From Acetivibrio cellulolyticus CD2 (GTDB lineage: Bacteria; Bacillota; Clostridia; Acetivibrionales; Acetivibrionaceae): a DNA stretch of 64,000 nucleotides. The notes beneath the pieces are model-generated. The model was given only the letters and a program-made list of their open reading frames with translations. It ran no database searches and was not told where the DNA came from. This document shows positions 33,155 to 41,687 of the stretch, piece by piece. Where the stretch lies: positions 966,959-1,030,958 of the forward strand of contig NZ_JH556653.1 in the NCBI RefSeq assembly GCF_000179595.2. The letters run 5' to 3'. A program made the position numbers and the translations under genes. Each line of letters starts with the position of its first letter. Positions within the stretch are counted from its first letter, which is position 1.

Positions 33155-34100
33155 TCAAAACACGTTGTTTGAAACCTTCAACATAATTGGCGACAACACC
33201 AATAAATACATAACCCGATTTAAGAATATTCTGAATATCAATTCAAGTGTATTGATTACGGGTGAAACAGGAACTGGTAAGGAACTTGTTGCACGATGGA
33301 TACACTTTAATGATACTAAAAGGAACAGGAAACCTTTTGTAAAGATAACCATCCCAAACATAGGCGAAAATATTTTTGAGAGCGAGGTCTTCGGCTACGA
33401 GAAGGGGGCATTCACAGGAGCAATCACTTCCAAAAAAGGTTTGATTGAAGTCGCTGAAGATGGAACAATATTTTTTGATGAAATTGAAAACGCTTCTCCA
33501 TCTATACAAAGTAAACTGCTTCAGTTATTGGAGGATAGACTATATAGAAAGGTAGGAGACACCGAATACAAAAAAACAAATGCAAGATTCGTCATTGCCA
33601 CCAATAAAGACCTGTACAATGAAGTACAGGCCAACAACTTCAGGTCCGACCTTTTCTACAGGCTTGCTGTTATAGAAATCAAACTCCCGCCATTAAGAGA
33701 TAGGGGGGTTGATATTGTTCAGATTGCCAACTATTACATAAAAAAGTACTCTAATGAGATAGGAACTGAAATAAATCCTCTTGCCGATGAAGCATTTAAA
33801 GCTCTTTCCTCTTATGATTGGCCCGGAAACATAAGGGAACTAAAGAACTTTATTGAAAGAGCTGTAATTTTTTCTGAAAGTAGCAATATCGATATGTCAA
33901 TGATTCCGCAAAATACGCCTTCACAGTCCGCTGGTGCAAAAATTTTCAATTACAAAGAATATATCAAAAACATGGAGTATGAGCTTATTTTAAATGCCCT
34001 TAACGAATGTAAAGGAAATGTGGAACAAGCCGCCAGGCTTATTGATATGTCAATTCCCTTTGTATATAAAAAGATAAAGGAATTGAATATAAAAATATAG
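33150..34100 (+). CDS. Sigma-54-dependent transcriptional activator without sensor domain (PspF-like)
   Basis: Bacterial enhancer-binding proteins use ATP to open sigma-54 polymerase complexes. This one has 316 residues: an AAA+ domain almost from the first residue, with Walker A GETGTGKE (38-45), the sigma-54-contacting loop GAFTGA (86-91), Walker B GTIFFDEI, an arginine finger region (FRSDLFYRLAVIEI) and WPGNIRELKNFIERA, then a Fis-type helix-turn-helix (about 285-316, NVEQAARLIDMSIPFVYKKI). No receiver, PAS, GAF or other input domain precedes it, as in PspF and HrpR/S, so it may be controlled by a partner protein or by its own level. GGAGATAAAC lies before the ATG. It is divergent from a gene with a perfect sigma-54 promoter. 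Confidence 0.93.
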   Translation: MPQNTLFETFNIIGDNTNKYITRFKNILNINSSVLITGETGTGKELVARWIHFNDTKRNRKPFVKITIPNIGENIFESEVFGYEKGAFTGAITSKKGLIEVAEDGTIFFDEIENASPSIQSKLLQLLEDRLYRKVGDTEYKKTNARFVIATNKDLYNEVQANNFRSDLFYRLAVIEIKLPPLRDRGVDIVQIANYYIKKYSNEIGTEINPLADEAFKALSSYDWPGNIRELKNFIERAVIFSESSNIDMSMIPQNTPSQSAGAKIFNYKEYIKNMEYELILNALNECKGNVEQAARLIDMSIPFVYKKIKELNIKI

Positions 34101-34101
34101 C

Positions 34102-34815
34102 TTAATACTTCCACTTCTCATGCCTTACAGGCAATTGGTTTAACTCATCCTTGTAAAACTTCCATTTAGGTAAAAACTTATCCATATGCGCTATAAAAAT
34201 ATTATTATGCTTTCTTTCCAACAGATGTACCATTTCATGTACCACAATATACTCAAGACATTGAGGAGGCTTCTTGGCAAGCTCAAGATTAATCCATATC
34301 CGACCCACATCAATATTACAAGTCCCCCATTTTGTCTTCATTCTTCTGATTCCAAAATCATTAACTTTTACTTTAATTACCTTTTCCCATTTTTCAATCA
34401 GTTGTGGGATTAGTTCTTTAAGTTGTGCTCTATACCACTCATCAATTATTATCTGTCTTTTTTCCATAGGAGTTTCAGCTCTAACGCATAAAACCATTGT
34501 TTTATGCTTTAGTTCAATCCTTGGAGGTGCATCTGTTTCAACAACTTTTAAAAGATATCTCTTTCCTCTAAAGAAATGACTTTCTCTATTTAAATATTCC
34601 CTAGGGGCTTCTCTTACCTGATTTCGGAATTTCTCCTGCTGCTTTCTGATCCAAGTTAACTTTGAAAGTGCATACACCCTTATGGTATCCATATCAAGCT
34701 TCAATGGTGCAGCTATACGAACTGCACCAGATGGCGGGTAAACACTTAAATGTATATTCTTTATATCCTTTTGCTCAACTTCAATTACTATATCGCCAAA
34801 TTTTATCTGTTCCAT
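34102..34815 (-). CDS. SprT/YgjP-like zinc metallopeptidase of the restriction operon
   Basis: A 237-residue member of the YgjP/DUF45 group of M48-like metallopeptidases, often found beside type I restriction genes. The N-terminal half is beta-rich (IKNIHLSVYPPSGAVRIAAP). The active site is HEMVHLLERKH in the C-terminal part, followed by a further downstream conserved stretch (FIAHMDKFLPKWKFYK) that fits the third zinc ligand region. Its substrate is unknown; a role in processing restriction or defence proteins is speculation. The ATG at 34815 lies one base from the hsdR stop codon, so it is probably translated by coupling, since the ribosome binding site is weak. No signal peptide is present. 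Confidence 0.85.
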   Translation of the reverse strand: MEQIKFGDIVIEVEQKDIKNIHLSVYPPSGAVRIAAPLKLDMDTIRVYALSKLTWIRKQQEKFRNQVREAPREYLNRESHFFRGKRYLLKVVETDAPPRIELKHKTMVLCVRAETPMEKRQIIIDEWYRAQLKELIPQLIEKWEKVIKVKVNDFGIRRMKTKWGTCNIDVGRIWINLELAKKPPQCLEYIVVHEMVHLLERKHNNIFIAHMDKFLPKWKFYKDELNQLPVRHEKWKY

Positions 34816-34816
34816 T

Positions 34817-37800
34817 TTAATACTCGTTTTGCTGTTCAACAATTGCAAAAATCCTTTCTACTTCATCTTTATCTTTTAAAACATTATATAGGGCACTTTT
34901 AATAACTGTTTTTTTAGCGGTATTATCGCCTCTCCAGCCATCGGGCTTGGACTTCATAATGGCATAATGTACGGAGAGTGCCAATTCTTCATTCATATGT
35001 AGGTTATTATACAAGGCTCTCTTTGCAGGAGTATTCAAGCTTGACGGAGTGCTATCGGTTTTACCTTGCTGAACATTTTTGGCAAGCTCTGCAATCTTTT
35101 TCAAGTATTCCTCATATGCTATTGCGTTTTCTTTACGTTCTTTAATAACAGCATTTAGCAAAGCTGACATTTCATCAAAATATGCCGGATCAATCAAATG
35201 ATCTTTTATAATCTTACTCCTGACATTGTTTTCGATAGCTTCAGCCACCGCTTCCTTGCTGCCTTTAACACCATCGGGCATACTATTTATAGCATCTGCA
35301 ATTCCTGTTTTTACTATAACCTCTATAAGAGACATATCACAAAATGGTGAAATATTTCTTGGATCATCAGCTTGTATATAACTATCTATAAGATATCTCA
35401 TATCTGCTTCATAGGTTTTAAAATCAATGGTTTCATTGCTTGTCAGTTTTATTTGCTCACGAAGATTTAAATAAAAATCCATCAGCTTCTTGATTTCCAA
35501 AATCTCTTTTTCTGTATACCCTGCTGCTTCCATATCATCAGCTATATTTGCATATGCTCTTATTAGTGCAACTATACCTTTATACAAACTCATCCTCTGA
35601 ACTTCTCTAGCCTTTAAATCCTCCGGTATGTCAGCATTGGCACAAAAGTAATGCATATACTCAAGAGTCCCTTTAGGCTGTTTTACTGGTTCACAAAGAA
35701 ATGCCAGATATTCTATGGCTTCTTCCAGCCTTTCTCGTCCTTTTTCAATTCTGTCCTTTAGAAGGATATCACAATCCGCCTTTTCAAACTCATCATAATC
35801 AAGCTCTGACGTATATACGGCAACTGCTTTTTCAACTTTTTTAAAAAGGTCCTTATAGTCAACAACATAACCAAACTGCTTATCCTCACTATCTAGCCTG
35901 TTTACACGGCATATAGCCTGAAACAGCCCATGATCCTGCATGGATTTATCAATATAGATATATGTACAACTTGGTGCATCAAAGCCTGTCAAAAGCTTAT
36001 TAACAACAATTATAAGTTTCATGTTTGCAGGTTCTTTTAAAAACTTTTCTTTTACATTATCCTCATAGGTTTCTGTTTTAGTCTTTTTGGGTTTTGGTAC
36101 GACATCCTTCAGTATTTCCATATATGTATTATAAATGTATTCTTTTTCTGTTTCAGTATTACTACCTGTATTTTCTGTTGTAATATCCCTTGTGCTTGGA
36201 TTGTAGGAAGTAACAATTGCACATTTGCCTTTAAAATCAGTTTTCTGGAAAAGCTCATAATATCTACAGGCTTCATAAATTTCAGAAGCTACCAGAATCG
36301 CATTACCAGTGCCTGAATTTATTCTTGGTTTAGTACTGAAATCAAACACAATATCGGCTACGATTTTTTCCATTCGAGAACGGGCACTTAAAACCTTCTG
36401 CATTGTACCCCATCTTTTCCTGAGTTCAGCCTTTTGGAATTCATTTAACCCTCTGGTTTTTATTTCAAACCATTCATCAACTTTTGATGGTGATGTTAGC
36501 CTCTGGTCAATATCACGGGCATCATACATCAAATCCAGTATTACATTATCTTCAACAGCCTCATTGAATTTATAGGTATGAATATATTTACCAAAAACCT
36601 CAAGACTTGTCTGCTTATCTTTCTTCAAAAGTGGTGTTCCTGTAAAGCCAATAAACACAGCATTCGGCAGCATTGCTTTCATTGTTCGGTGCAGCTTTCC
36701 GCTCTGAGTTCGATGACATTCATCTATAAACAGAAACAATTCTCCAACTGCATTGGAAGGCTGACTTTCTAGTTCTTTAATAAACCTTTCAAAATTGTCT
36801 ACACCTTTTCTCCCAAACTTATGTACAAGTGAACATAGCAATCTTGGCGTGGGATTTGATAATTGAATCATCAAATCCTTACCGCTGGAGGTACGAAGTA
36901 TTTCCTTTTCTCCTGCATCCTTGAAAACCCTTTCAATTTGCTTATCCAGCTCATCTCTGTCAGTTATTATTACTACACGGGCATTAGGCTTGTTCTCTAA
37001 AATCCATTTTGCCAAAAGTACCATGACAATACTTTTTCCACTTCCCTGTGTATGCCATATAATACCGCCTTCATACCTTTTTACATGTTCCTGGGCTGCT
37101 TTTATTCCAAAATATTGGTGAACTCTTGGAAGCTTCTTTATTCCACCATCAAAAAGAACAAAATCATACATTATTTCAATAATTCTCTCTTTGCTGCACA
37201 TCTTAACCAGGTATTTATCAAGCGGAAGACGGCTGTTATCCTCAATATCTTCCTTCCAATTCAGGAAGAACTTCTCCGGTGTACCAATAGTACCATACCT
37301 AAGTCCTTCAGAATCATTTCCGGCAAAAACAAATTGTACTGTAGCAAAGAACTTCTCTATAAAACCCTTCTGCTGGTTTGCTATACTTTGACGTATCCCA
37401 TCACCAATTGACACAGTGCTTCTTTTAAGCTCAAGAACGCCTATGGCAATACCGTTTACATATAATACAATATCGGGGCGTTTTTCTTTTTCTCCCATCA
37501 CCGTAACTTCTTCTGCTATGTAAAAGTCATTTTCCAAAGGATGTTGCCAGTCAATTAAGTGAACTGTCTCGTAATTTTCTCCAATGTCGGCTTTTACTTT
37601 GACACCGTAGCGAAGAAGGTTGTATACTTTTTTATTTATATTATAGAGATCATCATTGTAGTTATTAATTGCATATTTCAGCTCAAATATGGCTTTTGTA
37701 ATAAGGGTATTATTATAGCCTTTTTTAGTTAAGTATTCTGTTAATAAACCATCTTCAATGTTCCTGTTATCAGGTCTTTCTTCCCAGTTTCCAAGATAGG

Positions 37801-37876
37801 TGTATTTCAGTTCATTTTTGAATAATGCTACAATACGGTTCTGTGTCTTCCTCTCAACTTCCCCTACATTTGCCAT
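34817..37876 (-). CDS. hsdR: Type I restriction enzyme, HsdR subunit
   Basis: HsdR is the motor and nuclease subunit: it translocates DNA and cuts it away from the recognition site. The 1019 residues show the PD-(D/E)xK nuclease near the N-terminus (RPDIVLYVNGIAIGVLELKR, about 133-152), an SF2 helicase motor with Walker A HTQGSGKS (about 275-282), the DEAD-type box FIDECHRTQSG, motif III GFTGTPLL, and later motifs (LLTGFDAPSCTYIYIDK, QAICRVNRL). The remaining C-terminal 300 residues are helical and bind HsdM. Length is normal. GGAGGACAACT precedes the start. It is separated from hsdM and hsdS by the RloA/RloB pair and a 208-bp palindromic element. Confidence 0.95.
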   Translation of the reverse strand: MANVGEVERKTQNRIVALFKNELKYTYLGNWEERPDNRNIEDGLLTEYLTKKGYNNTLITKAIFELKYAINNYNDDLYNINKKVYNLLRYGVKVKADIGENYETVHLIDWQHPLENDFYIAEEVTVMGEKEKRPDIVLYVNGIAIGVLELKRSTVSIGDGIRQSIANQQKGFIEKFFATVQFVFAGNDSEGLRYGTIGTPEKFFLNWKEDIEDNSRLPLDKYLVKMCSKERIIEIMYDFVLFDGGIKKLPRVHQYFGIKAAQEHVKRYEGGIIWHTQGSGKSIVMVLLAKWILENKPNARVVIITDRDELDKQIERVFKDAGEKEILRTSSGKDLMIQLSNPTPRLLCSLVHKFGRKGVDNFERFIKELESQPSNAVGELFLFIDECHRTQSGKLHRTMKAMLPNAVFIGFTGTPLLKKDKQTSLEVFGKYIHTYKFNEAVEDNVILDLMYDARDIDQRLTSPSKVDEWFEIKTRGLNEFQKAELRKRWGTMQKVLSARSRMEKIVADIVFDFSTKPRINSGTGNAILVASEIYEACRYYELFQKTDFKGKCAIVTSYNPSTRDITTENTGSNTETEKEYIYNTYMEILKDVVPKPKKTKTETYEDNVKEKFLKEPANMKLIIVVNKLLTGFDAPSCTYIYIDKSMQDHGLFQAICRVNRLDSEDKQFGYVVDYKDLFKKVEKAVAVYTSELDYDEFEKADCDILLKDRIEKGRERLEEAIEYLAFLCEPVKQPKGTLEYMHYFCANADIPEDLKAREVQRMSLYKGIVALIRAYANIADDMEAAGYTEKEILEIKKLMDFYLNLREQIKLTSNETIDFKTYEADMRYLIDSYIQADDPRNISPFCDMSLIEVIVKTGIADAINSMPDGVKGSKEAVAEAIENNVRSKIIKDHLIDPAYFDEMSALLNAVIKERKENAIAYEEYLKKIAELAKNVQQGKTDSTPSSLNTPAKRALYNNLHMNEELALSVHYAIMKSKPDGWRGDNTAKKTVIKSALYNVLKDKDEVERIFAIVEQQNEY

Positions 37877-38337
37877 AGTTGTCCTCCGTTAGTAATGCAT
37901 GATTATTGTACATTTTCGATATATATTTTATCATATTTTGTATTTGTAGGATTATTTTTTTATCAAGAAAATTTGCTTCGGTTATGACTTTTATTGAAAG
38001 CCTGTTTAAAGTTATGGCTTTATAATTAGCGGAGTTGTGATAGTATGGAGCTGAATTTAGAGGTAGTGCCTACTGTTTTACTGTCAAATGACTCCATGCG
38101 TGACCTTCGCAAAAAATCAGTAGGCCTCAGCTTGATAATTTTTCGCCGCGTCTATGGGACATCCTGTCCCGAGACGCTAAAAATGCCGTCCTTGGCATTT
38201 TTGCTGAAAAATCATCAAGCTTTCGACCACTGATTTTAGTTGCTCAGGTCAAGCATTACGTCATTTGACACTAAAACAGGTTATCAGCTTAATTTGCTTT
38301 TTGTCAGATTTAGTTATAACTTTTTTAGTATAGATGT
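37877..38337. other. Intergenic region between rloB and hsdR
   Basis: The left 190 bases (A/T-rich) should carry the hsdR promoter, but no convincing -35/-10 pair was found. The remainder is the 208-bp imperfect palindrome at 38073-38280. No gene is evident. Confidence 0.5.
38073..38280. repeat. 208-bp imperfect palindrome with two internal hairpins (MITE-like or structured RNA)
   Basis: The outer arms (about 38073-38147 and 38203-38280) are inverted copies over roughly 75 bases: CTGTTTTA, TGTCAAATGAC, TGACC, AAAATCAGT, AGCTTGAT and ATTTTTC recur in order with about 80% identity. Between them sit two separate perfect stems: GCGTCT..GGGACA/TGTCCC..AGACGC (38148-38177) and AAAAATGCC/GGCATTTTT (38179-38202). 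The fold is a long stalk capped by two hairpins. The inner part is also richer in G and C than its surroundings. No open frame fits. It could be a small non-autonomous mobile element or a folded RNA. Confidence 0.75.
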
Positions 38338-38985
38338 TTATAAATCTCCAGAGACCTCAATCATAAACTGCTCGACTAGTTTATGGACACTTGTATATGG
38401 GTTCATATCTTTAATGTTTGAAAATATGCTTTTGCCCTCGATTGCATAGTTCTGCTCAAGAACTTTCGCATTATCAATTGCTTTTTCAATGCTGCCATTC
38501 TGGACAATCTCGCGAGTTTTTCCTTTATGGCCTTTTATGTAATCACCATGAAGATGTCTCATTAATCTGTCGTAGATTTGCTTCTTGGTGAGCTTTACTT
38601 CCACATCCTCAAAATGCATCAATAGCCATGTTTCAAACAGGTGGTTTGAAATCAGCAGTTCATAATCCTTTGCTGCCATTACCACTGCTTGGATGTCCGG
38701 CGGAGCATCACAATCAAAAACCAGATACTTACCATAGTTTTTATACTTGCGATTGTTTTCCTCATCGTCCATAAAGCTCTTGGCATAATTCAAAACAGTC
38801 TGTGCATTGCCGTTAGCGGTTTCTAACACCACCTCAATGTCAGTAAATTTATTTTTCTTAATTATCTCTGCAAAATAGTCAAAATAATATTTTTCTGTTT
38901 TGCCTTCACAAAAAATAATAATTTGTCCAATATATTCTTTCTTGGTTTCTGAGAGGCGTTGTGGTGATAATTGTGTTCTACCCAT
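38338..38985 (-). CDS. rloB: RloB-like nuclease-type subunit (AbiLii-like)
   Basis: A 215-residue RloB-family protein. The N-terminal IIIFCEGKTEKYYFDYF and the later KYLVFDCDAPPD resemble the Glu and DxD motifs of TOPRIM-type nucleases, an alignment I consider likely. The C-terminal half has SNHLFETWLLMHFEDVE, typical of RloB proteins. RloB partners an AAA ATPase (RloA) in modules related to AbiL abortive-infection systems, where phage infection triggers growth arrest. The start at 38985 follows GGAGGTGAATTGG and overlaps the rloA stop by 8 bases. The pair lies inside a type I restriction operon, where Rlo genes were first described. Confidence 0.82.
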   Translation of the reverse strand: MGRTQLSPQRLSETKKEYIGQIIIFCEGKTEKYYFDYFAEIIKKNKFTDIEVVLETANGNAQTVLNYAKSFMDDEENNRKYKNYGKYLVFDCDAPPDIQAVVMAAKDYELLISNHLFETWLLMHFEDVEVKLTKKQIYDRLMRHLHGDYIKGHKGKTREIVQNGSIEKAIDNAKVLEQNYAIEGKSIFSNIKDMNPYTSVHKLVEQFMIEVSGDL

Positions 38986-40252
38986 CCAATTCACCACCTA
39001 TAATTTCATCATAATTAAATATGGGAATAGCCCCATACTTTCCTTGCAGATAATCCTTGCTAAAAGTCGCATCTTCACGTACTTTTAAATCAGAAAGGGC
39101 ATAGAGTGCAGACTCTCCACGCTCATTTTTATCAACAAAAACCACCTCATCACGTCGAAACTGATTATAGTTGAGTAAAGAGATGTCATGAGTAGTAAAG
39201 ATCAACTGTGCTTTTTGGTTCTGGCTGGAACAGAAAATATCTACAATGAGTTTCGACAGCAATGGATGTAATCTTGCCGACATTTCATCTACAATGAACA
39301 CTCCTCCCCCTGAAATCATTTCAATAACATTTTGAATATACGCAAGGAAACGAAGAGTACCGGTAGATTCCTGCCGCAAATCAAACAACTTTTCACCAAC
39401 CACGTTTCCGTTTTCGTCATAGACATCATGTACAGTACGGACGACTTTTTCTTTCTTTTTCTTTCCGGTTCGCTCATTGACAATGGTTTCCATCTGAACA
39501 TCAAGGCGTTTGATGCCAACATCAATCAATCGGAGGTAATGTTCTACCTTTTCTCTATATGCCTTGTTACTCACCAACTTTTTAGACAAACCAACGATAC
39601 CAGCCAATCCCTTTACAGTTGACTCAAAGAGAATTTCGGTAAATACATTGTATTCTTCATGAAAAAAGGAAATAAAGTCACCGAGTATTATTTCCTTGGC
39701 TTCTTCATCAAGGAAGTATTCAAGAACAGCAATATACAGCCTTTCAGCAGGCAACTTTTTATAAGCACCAAGCATTTTTTGATACTTGCTGCCAAAGGAA
39801 AGCTCTGTGCCAGTACGCTCAAAAACTTTTTTATCATCAATAAACATCCATTCATTAAGTACCTCTTTGTGCGTACACTCAAAGCCGTACTGTATCTGCT
39901 TTCCGTTACGTAAAAAGATGATGTCAAACTCAGAAGCCTCATTACCTTTATCGGAAAGAGTAAAAGGCTCCAACTTCATATTCATCCCTGCTTCTCCATG
40001 TTCAATTTCTTCATTCTCTTTTTTATTAATGAACTGAGAAAATATATATTGCTCAAAAAAGAACATTGCTGAAATCAGATTGGATTTCCCTGATGCATTA
40101 GCACCATACAAAGCAGTAGTCTTAAGCAGTCCAAAATTATCATTAACGGGTATAACATGTGTAGGATGCTGCACATAAGCAGTCGCCCTCATGTCTAAAA
40201 TAGATTCGTTTTTAAACGAAGTGTAGTTTTTCACTTTAAACATCACTAACAT
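38978..40252 (-). CDS. rloA: RloA-like AAA ATPase (AbiLi-like)
   Basis: A 424-residue SMC/ABC-like ATPase of the AAA_15/21 class. It has an N-terminal KVKNYTSFKNESILDM, Walker A LYGANASGKSN (about residues 49-56), a signature-like STGTLRFLAYI, Walker B with catalytic Glu FIVDEMSARLHP, and a switch stretch IFTTHDISLLN. Such ATPases pair with RloB or other TOPRIM proteins in defence systems and are thought to sense infection and activate the partner. GGAGG lies 8 bases before the ATG. A promoter with its -35 inside a 19-bp inverted repeat lies upstream, so the pair is likely expressed apart from hsdMS. Confidence 0.87.
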   Translation of the reverse strand: MLVMFKVKNYTSFKNESILDMRATAYVQHPTHVIPVNDNFGLLKTTALYGANASGKSNLISAMFFFEQYIFSQFINKKENEEIEHGEAGMNMKLEPFTLSDKGNEASEFDIIFLRNGKQIQYGFECTHKEVLNEWMFIDDKKVFERTGTELSFGSKYQKMLGAYKKLPAERLYIAVLEYFLDEEAKEIILGDFISFFHEEYNVFTEILFESTVKGLAGIVGLSKKLVSNKAYREKVEHYLRLIDVGIKRLDVQMETIVNERTGKKKKEKVVRTVHDVYDENGNVVGEKLFDLRQESTGTLRFLAYIQNVIEMISGGGVFIVDEMSARLHPLLSKLIVDIFCSSQNQKAQLIFTTHDISLLNYNQFRRDEVVFVDKNERGESALYALSDLKVREDATFSKDYLQGKYGAIPIFNYDEIIGGELDG

Positions 40253-40286
40253 TAGTCATACCTCCAAGATAAAATACTTATATTTT

Positions 40287-40315
40287 ATAGTATACCCAGC
40301 AAAAACGAAAGTCAA
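40287..40315 (-). promoter_or_regulatory. Promoter of the rloAB pair
   Basis: On the minus strand TTGACT (40310-40315) and TACTAT (40287-40292) have a 17-base spacer. The -35 lies inside the right end of a perfect inverted repeat. Confidence 0.55.
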
Positions 40316-40352
40316 CCATATTTACGGAATTTTCGTAAATATGGTTGACTTT
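40308..40352. terminator. Perfect 19-bp inverted repeat after hsdS
   Basis: AAAGTCAACCATATTTACG (40308-40326) and its exact complement (40334-40352) flank a 7-base loop. T-rich sequence follows on both strands, so it can terminate hsdS transcripts. Because the rloA -35 lies within one arm, it may also act as an operator. Confidence 0.7.
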
Positions 40353-40421
40353 TTAGAATAAAACAATAAATTCCATTCTAATATTCCGGTCTTTTCAATC
40401 CGTCACAATGTAAAATTACCA

Positions 40422-41687
40422 TTACACAAGTCTGATTTTTCCGGTCAATAAATTCTGCATCATTCCCTGTTTGATTTTTTTGTACTTTTCCAATTTTGTT
40501 TCTAAAGCCGTTATTTCGGCATCCATGTCAGATAGTATTGATGCAATTGCTTTTTGTTCATTTTGGGTAGGTGGTATAGGTATTTGCATTTCTGCAATCA
40601 TTTCCATACGAACTGAGTCAACAGAAGATTTCGCTGTCATCTGCATTATTCTATTATAAAAGCTATTCTTAAAATATAAGAAAAAGAAATATCCGTCTAT
40701 ATTATCTTTAAAATCACTTATTTTATATACCCTCTGGTGAAAATCAAATTTCCCACTTATATAGTGAAATACTTTACCTGTACCCACGCCATCACCCGCT
40801 GTAAGTACAGCCTCTCCATCGTATGAATAACTATTAATTCTTTCGACAGTTTGGGAACGCACGAAAAATGGATACTCTCCTGAATCTATTTTGTCTTGAG
40901 TATTACGTGATCCTGTTGATATAAGTGCAATATTCTTTATTTTAACTATATTCCAGTCTTCGGGTATCAAACCGACCTCAGTATTTTTATACTTCTCAGT
41001 TTCTTGATTAAATTTTTGTAGACGTTTTTTGCCTGTAAGCAATTTCTGCATAACTCCCTGCTTAATTGCACGTTTTTTTGCAATGAGCTTTTCCAAAGAC
41101 TGTATCAATTCATCAGTATCAGAAAGAGCAGTTGCAATGGCTTTTTGTTCAGAATAATTTATTGGTAATGGTATAGGAAACTTAAACAACTCTTTTAGTG
41201 TAATACTTGCTTGGTTTGCATTTCCTCTAAATATAGTCTCAATATATCTTATATATCTATTAGTTCTAAAATGATTCAACAATAACTTTTGTATAAACAC
41301 ATTTTTTTCTTTACTACGAATTAATACTGCGTTTTGATTTAAAAGACTACCTGCATACCTCTTTGTTATCATAATAACTTTACCAACTAATGAATCATAC
41401 ATTGGCGGTTTTGAGCCAACAGTTGAAAAAATCAAATCGTGTTCTATAAGTATCCATTTTCTGTACTTAGTACAATTTTTAGTATCTATATAAATGGGAT
41501 TATCATCTTTTATAGAGTCATAAGTAGTATCACTGACTCGTATGATTCTTACTCCATCTTGACAATAATCTCCCGACTTAAATGCAAAGCCTTTTGTATA
41601 TTCAACAATATCACCAAAGTCAACTACTTCCCAATCCTCCGGTATCACTCCTACCTCAGTCATCTTATATCCATTGTCAATTTTCAT
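40422..41687 (-). CDS. hsdS: Type I restriction-modification specificity subunit HsdS
   Basis: HsdS chooses the bipartite DNA target for both methylation and restriction. The 421 residues have the two-domain layout of the family: target-recognition domain 1 (about 1-165), a first conserved helix (SEQKAIATALSDTDELIQSL), target-recognition domain 2 (about 215-370) and a second conserved helix (NEQKAIASILSDMDAEITALE). The two halves begin with matching phrases, TEVGVIPEDWEVV and TEVGLIPEDWNIV. The recognition sequence cannot be read from the protein. The ATG at 41687 overlaps the hsdM stop by 11 bases. No second hsdS or inverted cassette was seen in this window. Confidence 0.93.
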   Translation of the reverse strand: MKIDNGYKMTEVGVIPEDWEVVDFGDIVEYTKGFAFKSGDYCQDGVRIIRVSDTTYDSIKDDNPIYIDTKNCTKYRKWILIEHDLIFSTVGSKPPMYDSLVGKVIMITKRYAGSLLNQNAVLIRSKEKNVFIQKLLLNHFRTNRYIRYIETIFRGNANQASITLKELFKFPIPLPINYSEQKAIATALSDTDELIQSLEKLIAKKRAIKQGVMQKLLTGKKRLQKFNQETEKYKNTEVGLIPEDWNIVKIKNIALISTGSRNTQDKIDSGEYPFFVRSQTVERINSYSYDGEAVLTAGDGVGTGKVFHYISGKFDFHQRVYKISDFKDNIDGYFFFLYFKNSFYNRIMQMTAKSSVDSVRMEMIAEMQIPIPPTQNEQKAIASILSDMDAEITALETKLEKYKKIKQGMMQNLLTGKIRLV

